Source of the DNA: Paracoccaceae bacterium
GTDB lineage: Bacteria > Pseudomonadota > Alphaproteobacteria > Rhodobacterales > Rhodobacteraceae
Assembly: GCA_020832445.1 (NCBI GenBank)
Contig: JAFIEO010000021.1
Coordinates: 46,431-110,430 of the forward strand
DNA length: 64,000 nucleotides
Direction of reading: 5' to 3'
Within the stretch, counting starts at the first letter, position 1. Each line of letters opens with the position of its first letter. Under the pieces are notes generated by a model. That model was not told where the DNA came from. It did no database searches and saw only the letters and a list, made by a program, of their open reading frames with translations. A program made the position numbers and the translations under genes. Below are positions 52,294 through 60,819 of this stretch, in pieces.

Positions 52294-54075
52294 TCACGAA
52301 ATTCCATCTTGCAGAATGCAGCTTTTCAGAATGCGCCCTTCAAACACGTCTACCAGCCCCAGATCACTTAATCGCGGTCCGGCGTTGCATACCAGTGACG
52401 CCCCGAACAGGGCCTTGAACACCAGATAAGGGGGGTGCCAGTCCACCAGCGTATCAAGCGCGGCTTGCACAGTTGCGAACCCCTGCGCAACTTCGGGCAG
52501 GGGGCGGTCACTGACCAGCCCGCAGATTGGCAGTGGCAGGCAGGCAACCACCTGCCCCTTGCTGGCCACCGCCAGACCACCGCCCGCATCGCGCACCGCA
52601 GTCGCGGCCACGGCCATATCCTGCGCGTTTTGTCCGAATACTGTCAGATTATGGCTGTCATGTGAAACTGTGGTTGCAAACGCCCCGCGCCACGTTCCCC
52701 AGTTTTCCAGAAACGCCACCCGCATAGGGGTTGCGGCGCCGTGACGGTTGATAATGCCCATACGGATCATGTCCGCTGGCAGCACCAGCCGGTCCTGCGC
52801 AACATCAACAATCCGCGTGCCCCATTCAGGAAAACGCGGTTTGGACAGGGTTGCAATGCGTGCTTTCGGCCCTTTGGCGGGAATTTCAAAATCTGCGGCA
52901 GTGATGGGACCTATGCGCATACTGTCGTGCAAGGCGGGCGCTTGCACAGGGTGCGCGACGGTCAGAACACCGTCTTTCGCCACTACATGCCCATTTGCAA
53001 CAACCTGACTTGCCTGCACCGCATGCAAATCCGACAGCACCACCAGATCGGCACGCCGACCGGGTGCGACAAGCCCCAGATCCCTGCGCCCTATGCGGGT
53101 GGCCGCGTTCAGTGTTGCCGCCCTGTAGGCCCAAAGCGGCGGCAGGCCACAGGCAATCATGCGCCGGATCACATGATCCAGCCCGCCCTTTTGTGTCAGT
53201 GCATCGGGGAACACATCATCCGTGCACAGAGTGACCGTTTGCGGCAGTTCGCCAAGCTCCAGCAAAGCCCGCGCGAGTTCCGGCAGCAAATGGTCATGCG
53301 AGCCGCGCAATTCGATGGTGAAGCCTGCTTCCAGCTTGGCCAGAAGATCGGCGGCGCTGGTCAGTTCGTGGTCGGTTTCAACGCCGCTGGCTGCGAATGC
53401 CTGCAATTGCGGCCCTGCCAGACCACGGGCATGGCCGCAGACCCGCTTGCCACGGGCAAGGCCCGCGCCCACAATGCCCGATACACGGGCATCGCCCTGC
53501 AACAAGGCGTGCATGGTCATCAGCTCCGCCGCACCATGAATATCGCCGCGCGCAAGCCATTTTGCAACTGTCGCAGGGGTAAAATCCCCACCGCTGCATT
53601 CATACCCCGGTGCCGAGGGCACGCAGGTCGGCACCAGCGGCAACAGACGCAGTGCCAGCCCTGTGACGGACTGACAGGCATAGTCCAGACCGGATTCGCC
53701 CATGACATTGGCAAATTCATGCGGGTCCCAAAGCGCAGTCGTCACCCCGCGCGGAACCACCGCCGCCGCATATTCCGAAGGCGTCACCATCGAACTTTCC
53801 ACATGCATATGTGTGTCAATAAAACCGGGAACGATGATCTGCCCCGTCGCATCCAGCCGGGCCTTGGCACAACAGGCGGGGTCAGGGGCATGGACACTGG
53901 CAATCAAGGGGCCAACAATGCCCACATCTGCGCGCCTTTGGCGGCCTGTCACCATGTCCAGCACAATGCCCCCTTCGATCAGCAGGTCAAAAGGGGCCTG
54001 CCCCTGCGCGGCACGCACCGCCCTTGCGCGAAGGTCCGGGGCGTTCAGGTCCAGATCAGGGGTCGGGGCGGTCAT
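52294..54075 (-). CDS. ade: Adenine deaminase
   Basis: A 593-residue amidohydrolase. Metal-binding residues are visible in IVPGFIDTHMHVESSMVTPS, PHEFANVMG, VCGHARGL, HELTSAAD and CTDDVFPD, and the C-terminal part has MGIINRHGAATPMRVAFLEN and SHDSHNLTVFG, typical of adenine deaminase. It converts adenine to hypoxanthine plus ammonia. Its ATG overlaps the nucleoside hydrolase stop, so it would act on adenine set free by that enzyme. It is the last gene of the purine operon. Confidence 0.92.
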   Translation of the reverse strand: MTAPTPDLDLNAPDLRARAVRAAQGQAPFDLLIEGGIVLDMVTGRQRRADVGIVGPLIASVHAPDPACCAKARLDATGQIIVPGFIDTHMHVESSMVTPSEYAAAVVPRGVTTALWDPHEFANVMGESGLDYACQSVTGLALRLLPLVPTCVPSAPGYECSGGDFTPATVAKWLARGDIHGAAELMTMHALLQGDARVSGIVGAGLARGKRVCGHARGLAGPQLQAFAASGVETDHELTSAADLLAKLEAGFTIELRGSHDHLLPELARALLELGELPQTVTLCTDDVFPDALTQKGGLDHVIRRMIACGLPPLWAYRAATLNAATRIGRRDLGLVAPGRRADLVVLSDLHAVQASQVVANGHVVAKDGVLTVAHPVQAPALHDSMRIGPITAADFEIPAKGPKARIATLSKPRFPEWGTRIVDVAQDRLVLPADMIRMGIINRHGAATPMRVAFLENWGTWRGAFATTVSHDSHNLTVFGQNAQDMAVAATAVRDAGGGLAVASKGQVVACLPLPICGLVSDRPLPEVAQGFATVQAALDTLVDWHPPYLVFKALFGASLVCNAGPRLSDLGLVDVFEGRILKSCILQDGIS

Positions 54076-54968
54076 GCGGGGCCTTTCCGTTCAAGCGCAC
54101 CAAGGCAAAGCTGCGCAATATCATCTGAATGTGTTGTTGTGGCCAGTTGAACCGGCCCTTCGGGGTCGGGTGTGAACGCAGTTGCACCATAGCTGGCATC
54201 TGGCGTGGTGGACACGTCCATGCGCGTGCGCGCAAACCCGAACAGGCTGGGATGCAGCATCGCAAGTGCCGCCACCGGGTCATAGATGGCCATGTGTCCA
54301 CGTCCGCGCGACAACCCAATATCCAGATAGCCCCCCAGAAGATCATGTGTCAGCGGGTCGGTATCTGGCATATCCTGTGGCCCGAAGGTCACCGTGCGGC
54401 ACAGCATAAGGTCAATCACCTCCAGTGGCAGTTCCGCGCCCAGAACACAGGCAAGGGCCTCGGGGTCGGCAAGGGCGTTGAATTCTGCTGCGGGGGAATG
54501 GTTGCCCGGCCCGTTGCTGCCACCCATCCAGACCAGACGGGTGATCCGTGCGGCAGCGTCAGGATGGCGCTGAACCAGATGGGCCAGATTGGTCAGCGGT
54601 CCCAGCGCCAATACCTGTCGCGGGGGCTGGGTGTCATGCAACCAAGCGGCCAGTGCATCAACGGCGCTTAGGGGTGACAGCGGCACATCCCCCACAGGCA
54701 GGCGGCGGCCACGGGTTTGCATGCCATCTGCGCCCAGAATACGCGCCGCTGTTTCCTGCGCGCGCAAAAGCGGGCGATCCGCCCCGCGATACAATGGCGC
54801 ATCCAGCCCGTAGGCATGCACTGCGCCTTGTGCGTTGGACACCACCTGCGGCAGTTCCGCATTGCCTGCCACAAGGGATATGCCCGCAAGGCTTGCACCC
54901 GCGCGTTGCAGAAACAGCAAGGCCCAAAGATCATCAAACCCAAGGTCCGTATCAACCCAGACGGTCAT
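54072..54968 (-). CDS. Inosine/uridine-preferring nucleoside hydrolase family
   Basis: A 298-residue N-ribohydrolase. The N-terminal calcium motif reads VWVDTDLGFDDLWALLFL (family DxDxGxDD) and is intact; ALGPLTNLA, WMGGSNGPGNHSPAAEFNAL and the aspartate in YDPVAAL complete the active site. It cleaves nucleosides to base and ribose. The ATG overlaps the importer ATPase stop and its stop overlaps the adenine deaminase start, placing it functionally between uptake and deamination. Adenosine or a related purine nucleoside is the natural substrate; this is inference. Confidence 0.9.
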   Translation of the reverse strand: MTVWVDTDLGFDDLWALLFLQRAGASLAGISLVAGNAELPQVVSNAQGAVHAYGLDAPLYRGADRPLLRAQETAARILGADGMQTRGRRLPVGDVPLSPLSAVDALAAWLHDTQPPRQVLALGPLTNLAHLVQRHPDAAARITRLVWMGGSNGPGNHSPAAEFNALADPEALACVLGAELPLEVIDLMLCRTVTFGPQDMPDTDPLTHDLLGGYLDIGLSRGRGHMAIYDPVAALAMLHPSLFGFARTRMDVSTTPDASYGATAFTPDPEGPVQLATTTHSDDIAQLCLGALERKGPA

Positions 54969-55978
54969 TGCTGAAGCCCGCACGCCGTGTGCTTGGGCAA
55001 ATCAAACTGCACCATGTCACCCAATGGCACTTCGGGCAGGTCGATCGCGGCATCAGCCTTGATCTGGCCCAACGCGCAGTCAATGACATATTCCCGATGC
55101 CCGCCTGCAAAACTGGATGCCCGAACCTGCCCGGAATGCGGACCCTTGCCAACCTGCACGCCGTCCGGACGCCATGCCAGCAGTGGGCTGTCAGACCGGA
55201 ACCCGGCGCGCACGCGCCCCGCGTCAGACACCAGAGTGTCGCCTTCAACCCGAAAGATATTCTCAAAGCCCATGAAATCGGCAGCGAAGGCCGTTCTGGG
55301 GCGGGCATAAAGTTCTGCGGGCGTGCCAAGCTGTTCGATCTTGCCGTCCTTCATCAGCACAATCCGGTCGGCCAGTGCCAGCGCTTCGGCCTGATCATGT
55401 GTAACAAACACCATCGTCACGCCGGTTTCCTTTTGCACACGCTGCAATTCGGTGCGCATTTCCAGCCGCAGGCGTGCATCAAGGTTGGACAGTGGTTCAT
55501 CCAGCAACAATACTTTTGGCTGCATGACAAGGGACCGCGCCAACGCAAGGCGCTGCTGCTGCCCGCCTGACATTTCAGCGGGTTTGCGCCCCTCGAATGC
55601 GGCCAGCCCCACCGTTGCAAGCCCCGCACGGGTGCGGCTGTCAATCTGCGCCTGTGGCAGCTTTTGTAACCGCAGCCCGAAGGCCACGTTTTCAAACGCG
55701 TTCAGGTGCGGGAACAGTGCATAGGACTGAAACACCAACCCGATACCGCGTTTGTTGGCGGGCACGCGGGTTACATCTCGCCCGTCAATGCTGATGCGCC
55801 CGCTATCGGGCACCAGCAGTCCCGCGATGGCGCGCATTGTTGTGGTCTTGCCGCAACCGGACGGCCCCAACAGCGCGATCAACTCGCCCTTGCGGATGGA
55901 CAGGTTCAGCGATGGCACTGCAACGCTTTTCCCGTAGGCCAGCGTCAGATCGGAAAGTTGCACGAAAGTGTCAGACAT
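54965..55978 (-). CDS. ABC importer ATP-binding protein (PotA/FbpC-like)
   Basis: A 337-residue ATPase: Walker A GPSGCGKTT, Q-loop LVFQSYALFPH, signature MSGGQQQRLALAR, Walker B LLLDEPLSNLDARLR, H-loop VTHDQAEAL and a TOBE domain. ATG 55978 overlaps the upstream permease by 8 bases. It drives the importer of the purine operon, and overlaps the nucleoside hydrolase by ATGA. Confidence 0.92.
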   Translation of the reverse strand: MSDTFVQLSDLTLAYGKSVAVPSLNLSIRKGELIALLGPSGCGKTTTMRAIAGLLVPDSGRISIDGRDVTRVPANKRGIGLVFQSYALFPHLNAFENVAFGLRLQKLPQAQIDSRTRAGLATVGLAAFEGRKPAEMSGGQQQRLALARSLVMQPKVLLLDEPLSNLDARLRLEMRTELQRVQKETGVTMVFVTHDQAEALALADRIVLMKDGKIEQLGTPAELYARPRTAFAADFMGFENIFRVEGDTLVSDAGRVRAGFRSDSPLLAWRPDGVQVGKGPHSGQVRASSFAGGHREYVIDCALGQIKADAAIDLPEVPLGDMVQFDLPKHTACGLQQ

Positions 55979-56747
55979 AACGAGAGAACCCCAGCAAGCG
56001 TTCAGCAATGAAAACAATGGCAAGCGACATGAATGCCAGCAGCGCAGACAATGCCGCCACCGACGGATCAAAGGTGATTTCCATATAGGCAAGCATATCT
56101 ATCGGCAGTGTGCGCACCCCCGGCCCGGACAGAAACAGCGACACCGGCACCTGATTGAATGATGTCACAAACCCCAGAATGAACGCCGCCAGAACACCCC
56201 CGCGAATATTGGGCAAAACCACCTTGGCAAATGCCTGAAACCGCGTGGTGCCCAGCAAAACCGCCGCTTCTTCCATATCGGCGCGCAGGTTATGCATGGA
56301 CGATGAAACAACACGCACGGCATAGGGCAGAACCAGCGCTGTATGCGCCATGAACAACGCGGCAGTGATGGACACATTCAAGGGCAGAACCATGTAGCGC
56401 AACAACGCCAGCCCAACGATGATACCGGGCACGATGATGGGCGCGGCCACAATGGTGCGCACGGTTTCGGCCCCCGGCAGGTCATACCGGTTCAGCGCAT
56501 AGGCCGCCGGAATTCCCAGAACCAGCGCGGCCAATGTCCCGAAGACAGCAAGCCCCATGGACAGTGCAAAACTGGCGCGGAAGCTTTCGATGGTAAACAC
56601 CTTCAGATACCATTTCAGCGACAGCCCCTCTGGCGGGAAAGCAAGGTTCTGCCCCGCCGAAGCCCCCGCCAGAATGATGATGATGAACGGCCCGATCAGG
56701 AAAGTCAGCGTCAGGCCCAGAATGGTCCAGTTGGCAAAATGGCGCAT
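55971..56747 (-). CDS. ABC importer permease (PotC-like)
   Basis: A 258-residue permease with six membrane segments and the EAA loop MEEAAVLLGTTRFQAFAKVV with LPNIRGG. ATG 56747 (MRHFANWTILGLTL) is chosen, 5 bases after the upstream permease stop; an in-frame TTG 56774 would add nine polar residues. Confidence 0.9.
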   Translation of the reverse strand: MRHFANWTILGLTLTFLIGPFIIIILAGASAGQNLAFPPEGLSLKWYLKVFTIESFRASFALSMGLAVFGTLAALVLGIPAAYALNRYDLPGAETVRTIVAAPIIVPGIIVGLALLRYMVLPLNVSITAALFMAHTALVLPYAVRVVSSSMHNLRADMEEAAVLLGTTRFQAFAKVVLPNIRGGVLAAFILGFVTSFNQVPVSLFLSGPGVRTLPIDMLAYMEITFDPSVAALSALLAFMSLAIVFIAERLLGFSRYV

Positions 56748-56751
56748 CTGT

Positions 56752-57576
56752 TCAACGTCCCCGCGCGGTGGCAATGCGCTTCAGCAGCAGGTTGGCCGCG
56801 AAGGACATTACAATAAGGATCATGGCAATCACACTGGCTGATACGAAATCATTGGCCACATTCACGCGCTGATACAGCAATGTTTCCAGCATCAGCACCT
56901 TGGACCCGCCCAGAATGGCCGGCGTGATATAGGCCGTCAGCGCCCCAGTGAAGACAAGGGTTCCCCCGATCACCAGCCCTTCTTTGGTCAAAGGCAGGAT
57001 CACCTTGAAAAACACCGCAAACCAGTTCGCCCCCAGAACACGCGCGGCAGGGATAACATCGCGCGGAATATTCTCCATTGCCGAAACAAGGCTGATGATC
57101 ATCAGCGGCAGGAAAAGCTGCAACAAGCCGATAAACACTGCCGTTTCCGTAAACAGCAACCGCAGCGGTGTTTGCGACAGGCCCAGCCCCATGATGGTTT
57201 CGTTCACAATGCCGGTGCGGCCCAGAATGACAATCCAGGCGTAAGTTCGCGCAACCGGTGAAATCATCAGCGGCAAAACAACCAGTCCGAACACCCTGCC
57301 GCGTGATTTCGGGTCAAGATTGACAATGCAAAACGCAGCCGCATAGCCAATGACCGCCGCTGTGCCTGCCACCAGAACACCCAGTTTCAGCGTGCGCAAA
57401 AATACGGTGCGGTGCAGCGGTACCGAAAAGAAGTCGATATACCCCTGCACCGACCAGCCGCCATCTGCACGAAAAGCTTCTGACAGCAGAATGGCCACTG
57501 GCACCAAGAAAAGCAGGGTTGCGAAAATGACAGCGGGCAACGCAAGCGCAAGCCCCTCTCGCGGGTTACGAAACAT
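56752..57576 (-). CDS. ABC importer permease (PotB-like)
   Basis: A 274-residue permease with six membrane segments; ENIPRDVIPAARVLGANWFA followed by LPLTKEG is the EAA-type loop. CAGGA precedes the start. It follows the binding protein after a 108-base gap that contains a hairpin. Confidence 0.9.
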   Translation of the reverse strand: MFRNPREGLALALPAVIFATLLFLVPVAILLSEAFRADGGWSVQGYIDFFSVPLHRTVFLRTLKLGVLVAGTAAVIGYAAAFCIVNLDPKSRGRVFGLVVLPLMISPVARTYAWIVILGRTGIVNETIMGLGLSQTPLRLLFTETAVFIGLLQLFLPLMIISLVSAMENIPRDVIPAARVLGANWFAVFFKVILPLTKEGLVIGGTLVFTGALTAYITPAILGGSKVLMLETLLYQRVNVANDFVSASVIAMILIVMSFAANLLLKRIATARGR

Positions 57577-57648
57577 GATAAAATCCTGTTTGAGGGATCA
57601 GGTCAGGCCCGGTGGCACGCGAACGGGCGTGCCCACTGCGCGGCGACT

Positions 57649-57678
57649 GGGCGGGGGCGCACACCGCCGCCCCCGCCC
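57649..57678 (-). promoter_or_regulatory. Stem-loop between binding-protein and permease genes
   Basis: A perfect 11-base inverted repeat (GGGCGGGGGCG at 57649-57659, CGCCCCCGCCC at 57668-57678) with an 8-base loop begins 7 bases after the binding-protein stop on the minus strand. No T-run follows. It is the fourth hairpin in the same position relative to a binding-protein gene. Confidence 0.6.
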
Positions 57679-57684
57679 GTGCGT

Positions 57685-58698
57685 TTAGCGGATAACTTCG
57701 TTATTCCACTGGTTCACCCAATCTTCGCGCTGGTCCAGAATCTCGGCAGCGCTCAGAATGTTCAGGGCATCGATCACCTCGGCGCCATAGGTCAGGTTTT
57801 CGGCGGCCTCGTCACTTAGCACAACTTCGCGGTTGGCGGGGCTGTCCACCAGCATTTCGCCGATCTTGGTCTGAACCTCGACGGACAGCCAGTAATCCAT
57901 GAACTGATACGCCAGATCTTCATTCCCGTTGCCTGCTGTCATGACCATCACATTCATGCCACCGGCCTGCCCTTCGGCGGGGTCCGCCCATGCAAATGGC
58001 AGTGCGGAATTCTTGAAGCTGCCCCATGCGAAGCGCCCGACAGGGGCGGCAATCACCTCTTGCTGGTTCATAAGCTGCACCAGTTCCGATGACCGCGAAT
58101 AGAAGGTGACAATATCATCAGACCGCGCGCCGATCGCGGACAGCACAGGCGCATAGTCATTTTCATGCCCAAGTGCCTTGCCCAGCATCATCAGGGTCAG
58201 CGGTCCTTGGGTTGTTGTGATATTGGGCAAGGTAACCTGCCCGGCCAGCGCATCACCCAACAAATCAGCCCAGGAACTGATTTCAACCAGATCAGAGCGA
58301 TACACAATCGATGTGGCGTAATAGGTATACCCCACGGCCATGTTGTCGCCGATAGGGTCTTTTGCAGATTCGTAAAGCTGATCGAAATTGCTCAGACGTG
58401 TTGTGTCCAGCGGTGCAATCAGCCCTTTGCGCGCAAGGCTCAGGGCGTCTTGTGTTGAAATGACAGCCATATCAATGACGGGGTTTGCGGCGTTCGCTTC
58501 GATCTTGGCCATGCGTTCCACGCTGTTGCCCGTTTCGACAACCAGACGGCAGCCGCACATTTCCTCAAATGGGGCATAAAGCGCTTCGCGGTATTCATCC
58601 TGTGCGAAGGAATAAACCGAAATTGTCAGCGTTTGGTTTGCCGCCGCGCTACTGGCACTGGCGCAGCCAAGTATAATTGCGGGGATCAGTTGTTTCAT
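57685..58698 (-). CDS. ABC importer solute-binding protein (spermidine/iron type)
   Basis: A 337-residue periplasmic protein with signal peptide KQLIPAIILGCASASSAAAN and mature start TLTISVYSFAQDEYREALYA. It belongs to the spermidine/iron/thiamine-like group, not to the BMP/nucleoside-binding (NupN/PnrA) family normally used for nucleosides. Its start overlaps the LacI stop (ATGA). Given nucleoside hydrolase and adenine deaminase in the same operon, I infer a purine nucleoside or modified purine as ligand. Confidence 0.85.
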   Translation of the reverse strand: MKQLIPAIILGCASASSAAANQTLTISVYSFAQDEYREALYAPFEEMCGCRLVVETGNSVERMAKIEANAANPVIDMAVISTQDALSLARKGLIAPLDTTRLSNFDQLYESAKDPIGDNMAVGYTYYATSIVYRSDLVEISSWADLLGDALAGQVTLPNITTTQGPLTLMMLGKALGHENDYAPVLSAIGARSDDIVTFYSRSSELVQLMNQQEVIAAPVGRFAWGSFKNSALPFAWADPAEGQAGGMNVMVMTAGNGNEDLAYQFMDYWLSVEVQTKIGEMLVDSPANREVVLSDEAAENLTYGAEVIDALNILSAAEILDQREDWVNQWNNEVIR

Positions 58699-59690
58699 GT
58701 CCGGAACTCCGTGTTGGGTTGGGGGGTGGTGGTTGGTGTTGGTGCGCGCGTGGTGGACGCCCGCAGCACCAACTGCATCGGCACCGCCACGCCTTGGGTC
58801 TGGTCGGGCTTTTGCGCGATTCTGTCGGTCAGTATGCGCAGGGCATAGGTCGCGATGGTGTCCATATCCTGCGCAACAGTGGTCAGGGCGGGATGCATGG
58901 CCAATGCCAGCGGCAGGTCGTCAAACCCCGTCAGACTGATATCGGCGGGCACGCGGACCCCGGCTTGCGACAGGCGCGAATGTGCACCAAGCGCCAGCAG
59001 ATCAGACGTTGCCATCACCGCGCTGACACCTTCCGCCGCAAGCGCGCACAATCTGGCCAGTCCGTCGTCGCCCCAGATGGTGTGGCAGGTAACATCAGGC
59101 CCCAGACCCGCAATCATGCCCTTGATGCGGTCTTGCTGAACCTCGGACACCGGATCGCCCCCAAGCAGGGCCACATGTGTGTGACCAAGTTCTGAAATAT
59201 GGCGCCCCAGCAAGGTGCCGCCCCCCACATGGTCGGCCGCCACAGCCGAGCGCGGGTCAGATGCCGTGTTGATGATGACATTGGGCAGACCGGCAGGAAC
59301 TTCGGGCGATGTGCCTTTTTGCGGGACGATCAACACGCCATCCACACCCCGATCCGCAAGCCAGTGAATGGCTTCTCGCTGGCGGTCGGCATTGCCGCGC
59401 GAATCCCCGATCAGGATGCCCAGCCCGCGCTGTTCGGCCGCAATCGAAAGGCTTTGGGCAATGCGTGGAAACAAGGGGTTTGTCAGGTCCGGCATGACCA
59501 GCCCAAGCACACCGCTTTGTCCGGTTTTCAACGCCCGCGCGAATACACTTGGCTTGTAGCCTATGGCCTGCGCATAGGCCTTGATGCGCGCACTCATATC
59601 TTCGGATACGCGCCCCTTGCCCGTCAGAACGTTTGAAACGGTGGCGACCGAAACACCCATTTCTTTTGCAATCTGTTTCAGACTCGTCAT
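58695..59690 (-). CDS. LacI-family transcriptional repressor
   Basis: A 331-residue repressor with the LacI helix-turn-helix at the very N-terminus (TSLKQIAKEMGVSVATVSNV and LTGKGRVSEDMSARIKAYA), hinge region and periplasmic-binding-like effector domain (VPADISLTGFDDLPLALAMH). AAAGGAG precedes the ATG. It is the first gene of the purine operon and is translationally coupled to the binding protein, which implies autoregulation. The effector should be the imported compound or the purine made from it, as in PurR-type members. Confidence 0.92.
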   Translation of the reverse strand: MTSLKQIAKEMGVSVATVSNVLTGKGRVSEDMSARIKAYAQAIGYKPSVFARALKTGQSGVLGLVMPDLTNPLFPRIAQSLSIAAEQRGLGILIGDSRGNADRQREAIHWLADRGVDGVLIVPQKGTSPEVPAGLPNVIINTASDPRSAVAADHVGGGTLLGRHISELGHTHVALLGGDPVSEVQQDRIKGMIAGLGPDVTCHTIWGDDGLARLCALAAEGVSAVMATSDLLALGAHSRLSQAGVRVPADISLTGFDDLPLALAMHPALTTVAQDMDTIATYALRILTDRIAQKPDQTQGVAVPMQLVLRASTTRAPTPTTTPQPNTEFRT

Positions 59691-59707
59691 CTGTTTCTCC
59701 TTTGATG

Positions 59708-59772
59708 TAACGATTAATCTATCGGATTTTGACAGGTCAACGCCTAATTAAAGGTTTAATCAAAATTAACCT
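59708..59772 (-). promoter_or_regulatory. Promoter/operator region of the purine operon
   Basis: Upstream of the LacI start lie the perfect 8-base palindrome GATTAATC (59712-59719) and a second A/T-rich imperfect dyad AGGTTTAATCAAAATTAACCT (arms AGGTT and AACCT, 59752-59772). On the minus strand TTGACC lies between them with ATTAAT about 16-17 bases further, a plausible -35/-10 pair, so the palindrome would cover the -10. LacI operators are typically such dyads. The assignment is tentative. Confidence 0.35.
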
Positions 59773-59837
59773 GGACGAAGAAAGATGATGCATAAAAATG
59801 CAGCGACGCTGTATCAGACAAGGGCGTTTCAAAAATG

Positions 59838-59868
59838 ATCCCGGAAAAATTCACGATTTTTCCGGGAT
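59838..59868 (-). terminator. Intrinsic terminator of the amidotransferase operon
   Basis: A perfect 13-base inverted repeat (ATCCCGGAAAAAT at 59838-59850, ATTTTTCCGGGAT at 59856-59868) with a 5-base loop. Read on the minus strand it is followed after two bases by TTTTT. It lies 117 bases downstream of the amidotransferase stop and separates that operon from the LacI promoter region. Confidence 0.75.
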
Positions 59869-59984
59869 ACGGTTACTGCAAATCTTCGGGGTTCAGGGCC
59901 GGGGGCGCGGAACGCGGACTCTCGGTGCATCTTTCCTTGGCGGGGCGGCTGCTTCCAATGTGATGTCCCCTTGGGGAAAGGGGT

Positions 59985-60818
59985 TTACGCTGTCTCTTGG
60001 GCCTTTTGGGCGGGCTGTTCTGCTTTCCGGCCTTGGGTTGCGTCTGCATTCTCCGGTAGGAACGGAAGAATCTGAAAATCGTTCTGCGTTACCATAAGTG
60101 CGGTGTTTACCGGCACTTCTGTCCAGTCGTTTCCATTGTTATCCAGCGGTTCTGATACGATCAAAGTTCCTTCTGAAGACTGCTGGTAATATAAAGATGG
60201 GGCGTGTTCATCAGACGCATATCGTGCCGCATAAAGCGACTGACCATCTGACCAGCAGGCGGTGAAGCGCATGTTTGGCGTTGCGTCGATATCGCGTGCA
60301 AGCGCCTCTATCTGTCGAACAGCGCGGGCCATTGCCCCCACGGGGGAGTTTTCCAAGCCCAATCCCATCGCGGTCAGGAATAGTGCCTCACTGTCGGTCG
60401 CCCCAAAGCGGTGGGCATATAGAGCCTCATCTATGCCCATCTCAACGCGTCTGCGAAGCTTCCCGAACCCGCCCACCATACCGTTATGCATGAAAGACCA
60501 GCGACGAAGCGCGAAGGGGTGGCAATTATTGTAGCTGGTGGCACTGCCAGTCGATGCGCGGACATGCGCAAGAAATACCGGTGCCGCAATCTGTCGCGCG
60601 ATTTGCAACAAATTCGGGTCAGACCAGGCAGGGCGCGTGTCTTTGTATAGCCCCGGTTCTGGAAGCGCGCCATACCACGCCACGCCCACGCCGTCAGCGT
60701 TGATGGCGGTTTTGCAGCTATGCGCGTCCCGACTTTGATGAATGAGCGAATGAGCAGGACGGCTGATCAGATCTTCCATGAAAAGCGGCTTGCCAAGCCA
60801 TGCAACCCATCTGCACAT
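59985..60818 (-). CDS. Class II glutamine amidotransferase (YafJ-like)
   Basis: A 277-residue protein starting MCRWVAWLGKPLFMEDL, where Cys2 becomes the N-terminal nucleophile of class II (Ntn) amidotransferases. FLAHVRASTGSATSYNNCHPFA and SFMHNGMVGGFGKL are the substrate-binding parts. ATG 60818 is fixed by the need for Cys2; the frame is open upstream. The family is YafJ/EgtC-like; the natural substrate is not known for YafJ, while EgtC works on gamma-glutamyl compounds in ergothioneine synthesis. It follows the class V aminotransferase by one base. Confidence 0.88.
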   Translation of the reverse strand: MCRWVAWLGKPLFMEDLISRPAHSLIHQSRDAHSCKTAINADGVGVAWYGALPEPGLYKDTRPAWSDPNLLQIARQIAAPVFLAHVRASTGSATSYNNCHPFALRRWSFMHNGMVGGFGKLRRRVEMGIDEALYAHRFGATDSEALFLTAMGLGLENSPVGAMARAVRQIEALARDIDATPNMRFTACWSDGQSLYAARYASDEHAPSLYYQQSSEGTLIVSEPLDNNGNDWTEVPVNTALMVTQNDFQILPFLPENADATQGRKAEQPAQKAQETA

Positions 60819-60819
60819 A

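Noticed and set aside
52741..54150. 469-codon plus-strand frame
   Set aside because: Antisense to adenine deaminase, whose metal-binding motifs are unambiguous.
59729..59734. TTGACA on the plus strand as a promoter
   Set aside because: No plus-strand gene follows; the region serves the minus-strand LacI operon.
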